A DNA stretch of 39,262 nucleotides from Fidelibacterota bacterium (GTDB lineage Bacteria; Fidelibacterota; UBA8477; JABMPR01): NCBI GenBank assembly GCA_013202495.1, contig JABMQQ010000208.1, positions 1 to 39,262 on the forward strand. The letters run 5' to 3'. The notes under the pieces were generated by a model, which saw nothing but the letters and a program-made list of their open reading frames with translations, ran no database searches and was not told the DNA's origin. Made by a program: the position numbers and the translations under genes. Of this stretch, positions 15,603 through 24,449 are shown one piece after another (position 1 is the stretch's first letter; each line of letters starts with the position of its first letter).

Positions 15603-17852
15603 TTAGCTATTCAATTGCTCATTATGTTGCAAAGTCCTAATTGTTCCAGAAACATTGAGATATCTTGAGGCATAATCAGCGCGGAGTAAATCCTCCCCAA
15701 GATATTGATCATATTTTTCGTTTACCTTGTTGGTAACATTAAAGGCTAACTCTTGCCCATTTATGAGCACCTCAGCTTGAATTGACCTAAGATGATTAAT
15801 CAAATCTTCCGCATCACAATCAGTGACAGTTATAGACAGGCCATCTATCGTTACTTTTAGGCCCTTAGATTTGAGCATAAGGGCAAGAGTATTCTGAATT
15901 CGATCACCCTTCCAAAGAAACACTAAAGAATCTTTACCGGATTTATAGATAATCGATTTTGATAATTGAAATTCTCTAAAGTATTTACGAGCCTCTTCAA
16001 GCAATTCGACTGAAGTCCTATCCAGAAAACGTGGGATCTCCTCAGACATATAAACTCTTCTCATCTCTTCACGAATTCTATCGTCTATTGATCCACCACC
16101 CCCAAGGAATTTTGGAGGTCGACCCCCTTTAGAAGCAGCAAGGTCAATTACCTTCTTCTCATTATCTACAGACATAACGACCCATCGTCTGCCTGCAAAG
16201 ATTAGATACATTCCCTCCACAAGTGGATAGGCAATTGGTAGAGTACCAAGCTGCTTGCCTTCCGCAATTAGTCGATATTCTTCAGGAGTTGAAAAAGCCG
16301 CAAAGAAACTATAGTGGTTGACTATGCGCTCTCCCATTATGTCAAGCAACAGAAGGTTATCCGATGTCTGAGTAATGAGTTCATTTGAACCTAAACCTCG
16401 GAGTAGGGATATGAACATGCTTTGATCTACTCCAGAAAACGGACCAGATTTACATAGGCATTGCCATGCTTCTGATGCCTTAACACCCCCGTATTGAGCT
16501 ATCATTGATAATATTTGTTGAACTAGGGTCGAAAGATGAAGAGCCTCTATTTTGGGTGGTTCATACCACTTTTCCAGGAGGAGATTGACCATAGCAATTG
16601 CCTGCACCATATGAGGTCGTAAGTAATCCTGAATTGGACTCCTGTCAGTTATTTCTCTCTCTTGAACATACATACGTAGAACAGCCGGGTCGTCTCTTCT
16701 CCCGGATCTACCCAGCCGCTGTCTTACTGAAGCGACTGTAAAAGGAACACCAATTTGAGCTATCGAAGAAACTGAGCCAATATCGATACCCATTTCCAGG
16801 GTGGATGTACATACCACGTTAATTGGCAAAGACTTGTCTTTTAATCGATCTTCCACATCTTCTCTTAGATCTTTTGAGATGCTACCATGATGTGGAAAGA
16901 ATTCATTTGGCAGTTTTTCAGTAACACAATAACGACGTAGAAGGTCTGCATACACCTCGACTTCTTGTCTACTGTTTGAGAAAATTAAATTGTTAGTCCC
17001 TCGTAACACTTTAAATAGATGCTTTGCTACTTCTATATAATCACCAGAGATTTTTTGGTTTTCAGTAACACTTTGATTCTTTGTTCTTACTGCATCCTGC
17101 TCAGATTCGATATATCCTCGGATTTGAAGCTTTATCTCAGGCTGGTGACTACTGGAATCAATTAGGGTAGCATTTTCTGCACCACCCTTTCTGAGAAATT
17201 CAGCTGCCATAGGCATATCTCCCAGAGTGGCGCTGAGTGCAATTCTCTTAATTTGTCTCTTTTGAATAATCTCTAGTCGATGGAGTAATGATTGAAGCTG
17301 TTTTCCACGCTCATTGCCAATAAATGAATGGAGCTCATCCACTACGGAATAACTTAAATCGTGGAATAGCATTTTCATTTTAGGTCCGTGAATAACAAAG
17401 AGTGCTTCAAGCGACTCTGGCGTGATAAGTAAAATACCAGATGGTTTATTGAGCAATTTTTTCTTCTTTGCAGCGTCCACATCTCCGTGCCAGCGGTGTA
17501 CGGGAATACCCAAATCTTCACATAGATACTCTAACCTTGAGAATTGATCATTTATCAAAGCCTTTAGTGGACCAAGGTACAGAACACGAACACTGCTATT
17601 TGGAGAATCAGCGATACTAGAGCAGATTGGAAGAAAGGCAGCTTCTGTTTTTCCTCGAGCTGTCGCTGCTGAGATTACTACATCATTCTCCGAATTAAGG
17701 ATACTATCAATTGCTTGTTCTTGTATATCATGAAGCTCATCCCACCCTTGTTGCCAAATCCATCTCTGGATCTTTGGATGGAGAAGATCAAATGAGTTCG
17801 AGGTTCTGGAATTAGAGCTTAAAGGAGGTAAGTTCATCGTCTTCCATATCAT
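15603..17852 (-). CDS. sngC: Lhr/BrxHI-like DEAD/H helicase (Shango SngC-like)
   Basis: A 749-residue superfamily 2 helicase. The Q-motif region is ELHDIQEQAI, with motif I AATARGKT (62-69), Ia GPLKALINDQ, Ib TPESLE, II DELH (172-175) and III SAT (207-209). Motifs V and VI follow as TLEMGIDIGS and RQRLGRSGRRDD. This is close to Lhr-type helicases and to BrxHI of BREX. A C-terminal extension of about 350 residues follows, containing GRRWVVM and a Gly-rich GGRPPKFLGGGGS. Its first codons overlap the end of the ATPase gene by 41 bases; the ATG at 17837 is a possible alternative start. TerB protein, BrxD-like ATPase and helicase in this order is the composition of the Shango anti-phage system, where the helicase is SngC. 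The symbol rests on that synteny. Confidence 0.82.
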   Translation of the reverse strand: MIWKTMNLPPLSSNSRTSNSFDLLHPKIQRWIWQQGWDELHDIQEQAIDSILNSENDVVISAATARGKTEAAFLPICSSIADSPNSSVRVLYLGPLKALINDQFSRLEYLCEDLGIPVHRWHGDVDAAKKKKLLNKPSGILLITPESLEALFVIHGPKMKMLFHDLSYSVVDELHSFIGNERGKQLQSLLHRLEIIQKRQIKRIALSATLGDMPMAAEFLRKGGAENATLIDSSSHQPEIKLQIRGYIESEQDAVRTKNQSVTENQKISGDYIEVAKHLFKVLRGTNNLIFSNSRQEVEVYADLLRRYCVTEKLPNEFFPHHGSISKDLREDVEDRLKDKSLPINVVCTSTLEMGIDIGSVSSIAQIGVPFTVASVRQRLGRSGRRDDPAVLRMYVQEREITDRSPIQDYLRPHMVQAIAMVNLLLEKWYEPPKIEALHLSTLVQQILSMIAQYGGVKASEAWQCLCKSGPFSGVDQSMFISLLRGLGSNELITQTSDNLLLLDIMGERIVNHYSFFAAFSTPEEYRLIAEGKQLGTLPIAYPLVEGMYLIFAGRRWVVMSVDNEKKVIDLAASKGGRPPKFLGGGGSIDDRIREEMRRVYMSEEIPRFLDRTSVELLEEARKYFREFQLSKSIIYKSGKDSLVFLWKGDRIQNTLALMLKSKGLKVTIDGLSITVTDCDAEDLINHLRSIQAEVLINGQELAFNVTNKVNEKYDQYLGEDLLRADYASRYLNVSGTIRTLQHNEQLNS

Positions 17853-19146
17853 CTAAGCTTCCTGACTCCCCATTATCCGAAAGAGGAGAAAAGTCTGGGT
17901 TGCTTTCAGTTTTGACCGAGATTCCAGAGATCAGATCATTCCATGCAACTTGCTCATTTTGTTCAAGCACAGCCATCAAGTCCACGAAGGCAGTAACTGT
18001 ATTACGGGGAGTTCGAAAATAAGCATCACCTATTTTCTTAGAACAATGTTCCATGAAGGCCTTCAAGCCATCATCAGGGAGTAAATATCCACTGGGATCC
18101 CCAAATGCATAAACATGTCTTAGTTTACCAAGGAGAACGTATATGTCTTCGGGTGATAGATTTGATAGTCGGATTACAGGTCCTGTTAAATCAACTAGCC
18201 CCTCTCTAGCAAATGTATTTTCGGTAAGACGTGATTGGAGTGCTTGATAGCTATATAAACCCTTTCGGGTATCCATGAGAAACTCAGGTGTACCACCCAG
18301 AAGAAATCCTAATCCATTGGCAGTACCTTGAAGAGAATCATTCAGAATTCGAAGAATTTGTTCGTAATTAGAATTACGTGCCCTCGTATTCGCCAGCTTG
18401 TACAAATTGACCAACTCATCGAGGCAAACCATCAAACCACTATAGCCACTCAATTTGACAAATCTGGCAAACAGTTTTATATGGTCATATACATTTGAGT
18501 CATCAATGATTGTTCTTACTCCGAGAGCAATCCTAGCATCCGTCTTTGTTGAGAACTCACCACGTAGCCACCTGATGGCACTAGATTTTAGTTCTTCATC
18601 TCCTGTATCGTATCCTCTCCAGTAAGCAGATATCACTTCAGCAAAATCATATCCCCCCACCATCTCAGATAACACTTGAAGCCTTTTTCGAATCACAATT
18701 TCAGGTGATAAACCATCCGCCCTTGATTCTTGTAAAGCAGACGTGACAAATCTTTCAATTACGCTGGGTAAAGCCTCGCCATCAGGTTTGGAACGAGTTG
18801 AGAGATTTCTCATAAGCTCTCTATATAGAGAACGAGCTTGGCCATTCGTCGCATGTAATCTTCGGTCTGGATTTAAGTCAGCATGAACCGTGACGAGCTT
18901 TTTCTCTAGAGCAATAGAGCGGATTAGATTGAGAAAGAAGGTTTTTCCAGATCCAAATTCACCAATAATAAATCTAATACCCGAGCCCCCATCTGCAATG
19001 CGTTCAACATCATTAAGAAGTGCCTTTACTTCAGGTCCTCGACCCACTTGGATATGCTTTTGTCCTGACCGTGGAACGACTCCTGCACGGAGCGATTGAA
19101 AAATGGTATCACGTACTCGTGGGCGAATTTTAAGTTTATCTGTCAT
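17812..19146 (-). CDS. sngB: BrxD-like P-loop ATPase, DUF2791 type (Shango SngB-like)
   Basis: A 444-residue AAA-type ATPase of the size of BrxD proteins. The N-terminal part includes VPRSGQKHIQVGRGPE, where many family members have a similar lead-in. Walker A is GEFGSGKT (62-69), and Walker B LMVCLDE (238-244) is followed by LVNLYKLAN. GFLLGGTPEFL, a sensor-like segment, and ENTFAREGLVDL follow. The start overlaps the TerB gene stop as ATGA, and the end overlaps the helicase gene, so the three products are made in step. In BREX type 2 the same ATPase-helicase pair is BrxD-BrxHI. Here no pglZ, pglX or brxC is present, while a TerB-domain protein is, which fits Shango better. Confidence 0.82.
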   Translation of the reverse strand: MTDKLKIRPRVRDTIFQSLRAGVVPRSGQKHIQVGRGPEVKALLNDVERIADGGSGIRFIIGEFGSGKTFFLNLIRSIALEKKLVTVHADLNPDRRLHATNGQARSLYRELMRNLSTRSKPDGEALPSVIERFVTSALQESRADGLSPEIVIRKRLQVLSEMVGGYDFAEVISAYWRGYDTGDEELKSSAIRWLRGEFSTKTDARIALGVRTIIDDSNVYDHIKLFARFVKLSGYSGLMVCLDELVNLYKLANTRARNSNYEQILRILNDSLQGTANGLGFLLGGTPEFLMDTRKGLYSYQALQSRLTENTFAREGLVDLTGPVIRLSNLSPEDIYVLLGKLRHVYAFGDPSGYLLPDDGLKAFMEHCSKKIGDAYFRTPRNTVTAFVDLMAVLEQNEQVAWNDLISGISVKTESNPDFSPLSDNGESGSLDDMEDDELTSFKL

Positions 19147-21374
19147 GAGAAATACTCCTTAACTAAATCCATCTCGACTTCAATCGGATCGTCTCCCTCT
19201 AAGAGGGGTTCATCGCAAAGTTCGTAGGCTGCATCATTCAGTATGTCTAATGCTCCATCTGGTAATAATCCATGGCGTTCTGCAAGAATTTCAAACTCAG
19301 ACCTTCTCCACTCAGATTGTTTAACCAATTCACGCAAAAGTAACGAATGGGCTGGGTCTAGCGGTCCTATTGTGTTTTCCTTCTGTTGATCACTAAGAAT
19401 AGGTACCTCTTCGGGTTCTTCTTCATCGAAAATATCCCCAAGAATTTGTGTAACTGTGGCTGTTTCCTCAAGTTTTGCCCGCACAATACTCATATCGAGG
19501 TCTACACCGTTCTTCTGTATTTGCTCTATATTAACCTCAGAAGGTACCTTGAAACCATGTTGATCATCACCAGCTTTTTGTATTGTCACTGGAGCATCCG
19601 GAATGTTACCTCCACTCATCATTGAATGGATATGTGTAAAAACCTCGTCTTCACTATATCCTAACATTGGGTACAGCTTGTTTAGGATTTTGATTTCTGA
19701 CGGATCTATGTGACCATCTGCACCTGCTACTCCGAGACAGAAAGCGGCAATTGAGCTTTTTTCACTCGCTTGCAAGGACTCAACCCTCTTCTTCATCCCG
19801 GCTAGTCCGGGTGGGTCATAAAGCAGCCAATCGAGGTGAGCTTTAATTCGTTGTTTTTCACCTTTTGATAGTTTGAGTGCTTTCTCAACGTGTGCCTCTA
19901 AATAATCACGCTCAGACTCGGCAACAGTCCCATCGATACCTGAAATTATTGCTGCAAGTCGTAATAGAACGGTGGCAGCTTGATATTCCTCTGTAGGCAC
20001 TTTAGGAGAGTTCTTCTCTAAGGAAAAGATGATAGCCTTGCCAATTGCTTTTAGATTTGTCCCTCCAAATCTTGGATCGGGTTCGAGGCCATGCCCAAAT
20101 TTTTCAAGTAAGTGAGCTAAGGCGACAGACTCTTTCTTTGAAAGTCCCGCAACATCAGTATCAGTCCAAAGTGCTATTAGCTCGGATGCATCAACAGCTG
20201 TTTGCTGATTATCTCCAAGCTTGTCCGATATCCAGTTCTTGATACTATCTGCAGCAGGATTGGTTTTTGTTTCAATCAGTTCTAGTGGCAATAAACCAAA
20301 AGCCTCTAAACTCCCCTCTTGGTCTGGATTCCTGCCAAGATATCTACTCATTGGATCTAACAAGTCAGTACAATCCTCAATGATTTTTCTGAGCTTATTG
20401 ACTGGTCCTGTCACCCGACTAATATCTGGAAGGTCACCACATGGAATTTTTACTTGGCCAATTCCGTGGCTAGCAGGGTGAATGCTAATATTCAACCTTG
20501 ATTTATTAGGTTTGAGCGTCATCCCATTCCCATATTTAGCGATGTACCTGATATTGAAAAGAGCTTTCAGATCATCGCCGCATCTAGTTGCTGGTGTTCT
20601 TAGTCTTGTATCAGGATGAAGCAGGATCCAAGAATATGCCCATGCTGATGATATTGGTTTCCCTTCAGAGATAAGTTGACCTATTCCCATCCGAAGATTT
20701 ATTGGCAATTCCCATGATGTTCTCTCAATCGGTGGTGGAAAATTGTATTGCCGCTCTGGGCTCTGCATTATCTGGACAGCCTCAAGAAATCTATTCGCGT
20801 ATCCGTTGAAAGACCAATTTGAACCATATATATCAAGCAGACGCTTTACTTCAAACGTAATCTCAGAAATTTCGGACACCGCTTGTTCAGAATTACGCGT
20901 GTCAACAAAAACACGTCGCTCCAGTCCATAGAAGAATAAAAATACATATCCAATACTGTAATTTGGATCACTTCGTCCACTGCTTAACCAATTTATATAG
21001 GCTGCACGACTAGATGGATCAATATCAGCATAACTTGGCCAATATGACATTCCAGAGCCATCTATATCGGGATTATTGAAATTAACGTTCAATTTAGGAT
21101 TGATTAGCGAGGGTTCAACACTAGAGTAACCACCTGCTGGTTGAAGGTAATTGCCAACATATAGCATGCCACCAGGTATATGCTCACCTGAAATGTTCAC
21201 AGGTTTGCCTGATGATACCCAAACAGAGTCAGGGTCAACATTTGCATACCTCTCACGATAGAAGGGCGAGTCCTCAGTTGATACTGAAACCCGTACACGG
21301 GGGCTTGAGTCCATTGAATTTCTTATGAGCAGTATAATTACGATAATTACACCAACGAACAGTAGAACTTCCAT
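19143..21374 (-). CDS. sngA: Membrane-anchored TerB-domain protein (Shango SngA-like)
   Basis: A 743-residue protein. One transmembrane helix lies at the extreme N-terminus (MEVLLFVGVIIVIILLI), followed by a TerB-N-type region (about 60-290, with YWPSYADIDPSSRAAYINWL). A middle region follows with two acidic TerB-like helical blocks (LRLAAIISGIDGTVAESE and CLGVAGADGHIDPSEI, about 475-600). A TerB-C-type end (about 640-743) closes the protein. TerB domains are named after tellurite-resistance clusters and act as metal- or membrane-linked modules. A good ribosome site (AAGGGG) lies 7 bases before the ATG. With the coupled ATPase and helicase it forms a Shango-like set, and the anchor suggests the complex works at the inner membrane, perhaps where phage DNA enters. 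Confidence 0.8.
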   Translation of the reverse strand: MEVLLFVGVIIVIILLIRNSMDSSPRVRVSVSTEDSPFYRERYANVDPDSVWVSSGKPVNISGEHIPGGMLYVGNYLQPAGGYSSVEPSLINPKLNVNFNNPDIDGSGMSYWPSYADIDPSSRAAYINWLSSGRSDPNYSIGYVFLFFYGLERRVFVDTRNSEQAVSEISEITFEVKRLLDIYGSNWSFNGYANRFLEAVQIMQSPERQYNFPPPIERTSWELPINLRMGIGQLISEGKPISSAWAYSWILLHPDTRLRTPATRCGDDLKALFNIRYIAKYGNGMTLKPNKSRLNISIHPASHGIGQVKIPCGDLPDISRVTGPVNKLRKIIEDCTDLLDPMSRYLGRNPDQEGSLEAFGLLPLELIETKTNPAADSIKNWISDKLGDNQQTAVDASELIALWTDTDVAGLSKKESVALAHLLEKFGHGLEPDPRFGGTNLKAIGKAIIFSLEKNSPKVPTEEYQAATVLLRLAAIISGIDGTVAESERDYLEAHVEKALKLSKGEKQRIKAHLDWLLYDPPGLAGMKKRVESLQASEKSSIAAFCLGVAGADGHIDPSEIKILNKLYPMLGYSEDEVFTHIHSMMSGGNIPDAPVTIQKAGDDQHGFKVPSEVNIEQIQKNGVDLDMSIVRAKLEETATVTQILGDIFDEEEPEEVPILSDQQKENTIGPLDPAHSLLLRELVKQSEWRRSEFEILAERHGLLPDGALDILNDAAYELCDEPLLEGDDPIEVEMDLVKEYFS

Positions 21375-21500
21375 AGGATTACCCCTTAGTACCTTGTGCT
21401 AGTTACTCATTTTCGATTTGTTTAACCAAACAACATTTGAGATTCGAGACCGTCAATTTTCGTTGTTTACCCTGCTCTTGGTATTTGTTAGAGGAGTGTT

Positions 21501-22136
21501 TTATTTTTTCCTCTCTCGAATCATACTTTCCATATGCTCTAATACTTGCGCCCCTATCATCAAACTCTCTAAGACCTCTACTGGAGATGGTTCCTTCTGA
21601 AGTACCCCTCCTAATTCACCAACTGTCGATGCGATAAATGCACTTGAAAGACCACCAAGTATTTCTTCAGCACCAAGGAATGATGCACCAGACAAGGTCG
21701 AAGCAAACGAGGCCATTTTGACCATCGATTTTGTTAATTCTTCCGCATTTCCTTGATTAGAAGTAAAAAGGTTCTTGTCGATACTGTCTTTTGCAAAAAG
21801 TTGTATCTCATCCCAATGATATCTGATTATTACGTTCCTATGCGACAGATAATTGCCTGAACTGAACATTGCGGGAGACCTAAGCTGAACCTGTAAAAAG
21901 ACATAAATAGAATCACCCTGATGTTGTCTGTTTAGATTTACCAGCCAAAGAGAGAAGTCCTCGCCAACATCTTCAATAGAAGCCCAACTAGAAGATCTAA
22001 TTGAATGCAGAACACCTTGTTTAGCTATCTGCAGTCTATGTTTCTCCTCCAACTGAGTCTTAACATCAAAGCTGTATTGACCAAAAGTTATTGATACAGT
22101 CAGAAACCCGATGAAGATAACTTTTACGAAGTTCAA
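21501..22136 (-). CDS. Exported protein of unknown function in the cargo operon
   Basis: About 211 residues with an N-terminal signal sequence (NFVKVIFIGFLTVSITFG) and a probable cleavage before QYSFDV. I do not recognise the family. A charged middle (EEKHRLQIAKQG) is followed by a small-residue and hydrophobic stretch (ASTLSGASFLGAEEILGGLS). AAGGAG at 22144-22149 is seven bases from a TTG at 22134-22136 but only one base from the in-frame GTG at 22140-22142, so the TTG is the better start. It lies just upstream of the TerB gene on the same strand with gaps of about 125 bases on both sides. An exported product beside a membrane-anchored TerB protein hints at an envelope role. Confidence 0.6.
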   Translation of the reverse strand: MNFVKVIFIGFLTVSITFGQYSFDVKTQLEEKHRLQIAKQGVLHSIRSSSWASIEDVGEDFSLWLVNLNRQHQGDSIYVFLQVQLRSPAMFSSGNYLSHRNVIIRYHWDEIQLFAKDSIDKNLFTSNQGNAEELTKSMVKMASFASTLSGASFLGAEEILGGLSSAFIASTVGELGGVLQKEPSPVEVLESLMIGAQVLEHMESMIRERKK

Positions 22137-22266
22137 AATCACACTCCTTCTACGACCATAGACCTGAGCCGCCTTTCATCAAAGCATCACTATGTAAATT
22201 CATTGTATCCTTCCACATTATTTTCCTAGACCAATTCCTTGCAGGTGATTACGCTCTAAGCCTTTG

Positions 22267-23085
22267 CTAGAGTCCATATCGTCTCTTCAATAAGTCATGA
22301 GCATGGAGTAATGCAGACCAATGCCCCAACCTACCGAGTGACCAAAGGAGAAGACCATATCGCTCATCCGTAAGTTCACTCACTACAAGTTTTTTTGCGC
22401 TTTTCTGGGGTATCTTGATTTTATTTATAGCTCTTAAATATGTTGCCGTTATTTTGTCGGTCGAGTCCAAATGACTCACATGCTTCATATCGATTGCGGC
22501 CAGTTTTTTGTATACAGGAATTTTATATTTTGTTGTTTCAACTATGGCCAGGATCTTCTCTAGATGGACTCCAATAATTTTCTCATCTAAATAAGACACC
22601 ACTAGTGTGTTTGCTTCTGGGTCTGAGTACTTTTCCCATGCTTCCATCAGTAATTCTCGATAAGGATCAGACCAGTTCTGCTTAAGGTAAGCGAATGCTT
22701 TACGGCGCATACCAACATGCTTATTTGTGAGTAAATATATCAAAATCTCTTTCACAGTCTCATCCGAAAATACATTTAATATTCTGTCAAGACATGTACG
22801 GATAGCACCGCGCTTTTTAGCTAATGCAGATTCATATCGATCTATTAATATTGGCCCCAATTTGTGATATTTATCCCTAGCGACATTTTCTGAAACATCT
22901 CTCTCCATTTTGTTAAGTAGAGCACGCCGAACGTTTGCATCCTGTTCATCACATACAGATAACATCTGAATCACTTCATCCGGATCCAAACAATTGACTA
23001 GAGCTGGAACGAGTGAATACTCGAACACTGATGTTCTGCTAGATGCATATTCCATAATAATTTTTGTGCGATCAACATTTTTCAT
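22267..23085 (-). CDS. Alpha-helical, HEAT-repeat-like protein of unknown function
   Basis: A 272-residue, probably all-helical protein. It has recurring helix pairs of the ARM/HEAT kind (for example DPDEVIQMLSVCDEQDANVRRALLNKM and VKEILIYLLTNKHVGMRRKAFAYLKQ). There is no catalytic motif, signal or membrane segment. It is the first gene of the minus-strand cargo block and has an extended -10 promoter about 90 bases upstream. No clear ribosome site precedes its ATG. HEAT-like proteins in defence operons often act as scaffolds or sensors, but that role is inferred from position only. Confidence 0.6.
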   Translation of the reverse strand: MKNVDRTKIIMEYASSRTSVFEYSLVPALVNCLDPDEVIQMLSVCDEQDANVRRALLNKMERDVSENVARDKYHKLGPILIDRYESALAKKRGAIRTCLDRILNVFSDETVKEILIYLLTNKHVGMRRKAFAYLKQNWSDPYRELLMEAWEKYSDPEANTLVVSYLDEKIIGVHLEKILAIVETTKYKIPVYKKLAAIDMKHVSHLDSTDKITATYLRAINKIKIPQKSAKKLVVSELTDERYGLLLWSLGRLGHWSALLHAHDLLKRRYGL

Positions 23086-23174
23086 ATGTGCAGCTAACTA
23101 TAAATATAACGTAATGCATAACATCTGTGTCCAAATGAAATTATCATTTTGAATATCCTCTATCTAAATTACTT

Positions 23175-23183
23175 ATTATAACA
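23175..23183 (-). promoter_or_regulatory. Extended -10 promoter for the cargo operon
   Basis: On the minus strand the sequence TGTTATAAT is a perfect extended -10 element, about 90 bases upstream of the first cargo gene. The -35 is weak, as is common for extended -10 promoters. It would drive the HEAT-like gene and possibly the whole defence block. Confidence 0.4.
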
Positions 23184-23420
23184 AAAAGACTCGGCTTTAG
23201 GTTGTAGATACATTTCATTCTACAAAAGGGATATTTTGAAATCTTGGGACCCCCCAGTCCACATCTATCGTCAATTATTGATATCAAGATATTCATTTCA
23301 CTAAAAACGACAATCGTTATTTATTTATAATGAGCATTTATGAAAGTTAGGGTAATGAATTCGGTTTTGATCTATAAGCTTGATGTGAGTAAATGGAGTT
23401 AATTCCAAGAATCGTGAATT

Positions 23421-23516
23421 TCGGCTTTTAAAACGGTTATTTGGGATTAGTGGTAAGAGCATACCACTTTAGAATACTTAAACGTTTTTAAACAGTGTTT
23501 GAACGTTTTTAAACGG
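23421..23516. repeat. Direct-repeat array AACGTTTTTAAACRG between transposition module and cargo
   Basis: The gap 23086-23573 holds no credible gene. Within it, AACGTTTTTAAACAG (23481) and AACGTTTTTAAACGG (23502) are direct repeats exactly 21 bases apart, with a looser copy (CTTTTAAAACGG) near 23424. A closely similar sequence, TTTAAACGGTGTTCAAAC, lies near 37130. Two-turn spacing suggests cooperative protein binding. Candidates are the transposase, its stand-alone DNA-binding paralogue or the repressor. Confidence 0.5.
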
Positions 23517-23573
23517 TATGGGGTGGTGACAAATAACCCCATCATGAATCAGAAAGCGATTTCGCCGGAAATC

Positions 23574-23825
23574 TCAGGATTGAGTGTAGTAATTTTGCCA
23601 GACCTTCCACTCTGGGTAGTACTTATCATCATTACAGAAGGGATCTTCACGACACCATTCAATGATAACCAGCCAGTCTTCTCTGCATTCATCTCTAAGA
23701 TCAGGGTTTTCATTCCACAAATTATTGAGGGTGAAAAGATGTACCTCAGCTCGATATGGTTGATCATGGTCTGTGTTCAGGAGACACTTCTTGTTCCACT
23801 TTAATTCATCTCGTGTTGCAGTCAT
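23574..23825 (-). CDS. Small Trp/Asp-rich protein, last gene of the transposition operon
   Basis: An 83-residue unknown protein rich in Trp, Asp, Glu and Asn (RDECREDWLVIIEWCREDPF). Its ATG overlaps the stop of a 19-codon reading frame upstream as ATGA, the same coupling used throughout this operon, and supports translation. No ribosome site is visible. A second frame over the same DNA (23549-23767) looks less protein-like. The gene is the last before the repeat-filled gap that separates the transposition module from the cargo. Confidence 0.5.
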   Translation of the reverse strand: MTATRDELKWNKKCLLNTDHDQPYRAEVHLFTLNNLWNENPDLRDECREDWLVIIEWCREDPFCNDDKYYPEWKVWQNYYTQS

Positions 23826-23881
23826 TTGATAAAATACCCACGATTGGTGTGCTCAGTCCACTCTAATTTAGTGCTGCTCAT
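23822..23881 (-). CDS. 19-codon coupled mini-frame (or 5' part of the next gene)
   Basis: An ATG overlaps the stop of the 66-aa gene (ATGA) and opens a frame encoding MSSTKLEWTEHTNRGYFIK, which ends in a TGA that itself overlaps the ATG of the 83-aa gene. The residue style resembles the 83-aa protein, so the two may once have been, or still be through frameshifting, one product of about 103 residues. Otherwise it is a leader that couples translation. Confidence 0.35.
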   Translation of the reverse strand: MSSTKLEWTEHTNRGYFIK

Positions 23882-24078
23882 TTGGAATTGCTGATTTTTC
23901 GTTTCTTAGCCTTTGCGGACAGATCTCGATAGACAATATCAAAGATGCGTGATGGGGAGAGTCTTAAAGGATAGTCTTTTTCGGATAAAAAATTACAGAT
24001 GGTTTTTACCGGCCAGCCTCGTTTTTGGAGTGCCTCGAAATCTTTACGGATCTGTCTATTCCTCTCATCATGATTCAT
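23878..24078 (-). CDS. Small basic protein of the Mu-like module, possible HTH
   Basis: 66 residues, very basic at the C-terminus (SAKAKKRKISNSK). The central part, KRGWPVKTICNFLSEKDYPLRLSPSRIFDIVYRDLS, has the spacing of a helix-turn-helix used for site recognition. Its ATG overlaps the stop of the GemA-like gene (ATGA). Small basic proteins in the same place in Mu-like elements are usually uncharacterised early genes. Function not assigned. Confidence 0.6.
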   Translation of the reverse strand: MNHDERNRQIRKDFEALQKRGWPVKTICNFLSEKDYPLRLSPSRIFDIVYRDLSAKAKKRKISNSK

Positions 24079-24449
24079 CCAGCAATAGCCCTCATGCCAC
24101 TTATCACCTTGCTGGCTTCTGTCGAGTCTAGATCTTGAACGGATTTTCTGGTGTGGATCTGATGATAGATAAAGTCACGGATCCAGGGAGCATCACGCTT
24201 TAGGACCTTGTATCCGATCCGGTAGATCTCACGCTCTTGTTTTTCAGTAAGTCCGATCTCTAGCTGAACATCTTTTCTGAGACGATCCCTGATAATGATC
24301 AGCTCACTAACCTCCAGGTCCGACCAGGAAGCCACTGCAAATTCAGAATGGACAGATTCAGAGAGTAGGGAATGATCCATATCAAGCCGCCTTGCCAATC
24401 CATGACATTCACGGCTGAGTTTCTTCCAATAAGGATTATTGTTCTGCAC
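24075..24449 (-). CDS. GemA-like (Mu gp16, DUF1018-type) regulatory protein
   Basis: A 124-residue protein. Its second half (GLTEKQEREIYRIGYKVLKRDAP, then SVQDLDSTEASKVISGMRA) resembles the DUF1018 proteins of Mu-like phages, in which a final helix of the pattern S...DL...EA..VI..M is typical. In Mu the equivalent (GemA/gp16) modulates host genes. The start is a GTG that shares one base with the stop of the 47-aa gene (TAGTG). Its position after the MuB-type gene matches the Mu early-gene order, which adds to the call. Confidence 0.55.
   Translation of the reverse strand: MQNNNPYWKKLSRECHGLARRLDMDHSLLSESVHSEFAVASWSDLEVSELIIIRDRLRKDVQLEIGLTEKQEREIYRIGYKVLKRDAPWIRDFIYHQIHTRKSVQDLDSTEASKVISGMRAIAG

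Noticed and set aside
15603-19146. BREX system, because of BrxD-like ATPase and BrxHI-like helicase
   Set aside because: No pglZ, pglX/brxX, brxC or brxL gene is present, and a TerB-domain gene is coupled to the pair, which fits Shango.
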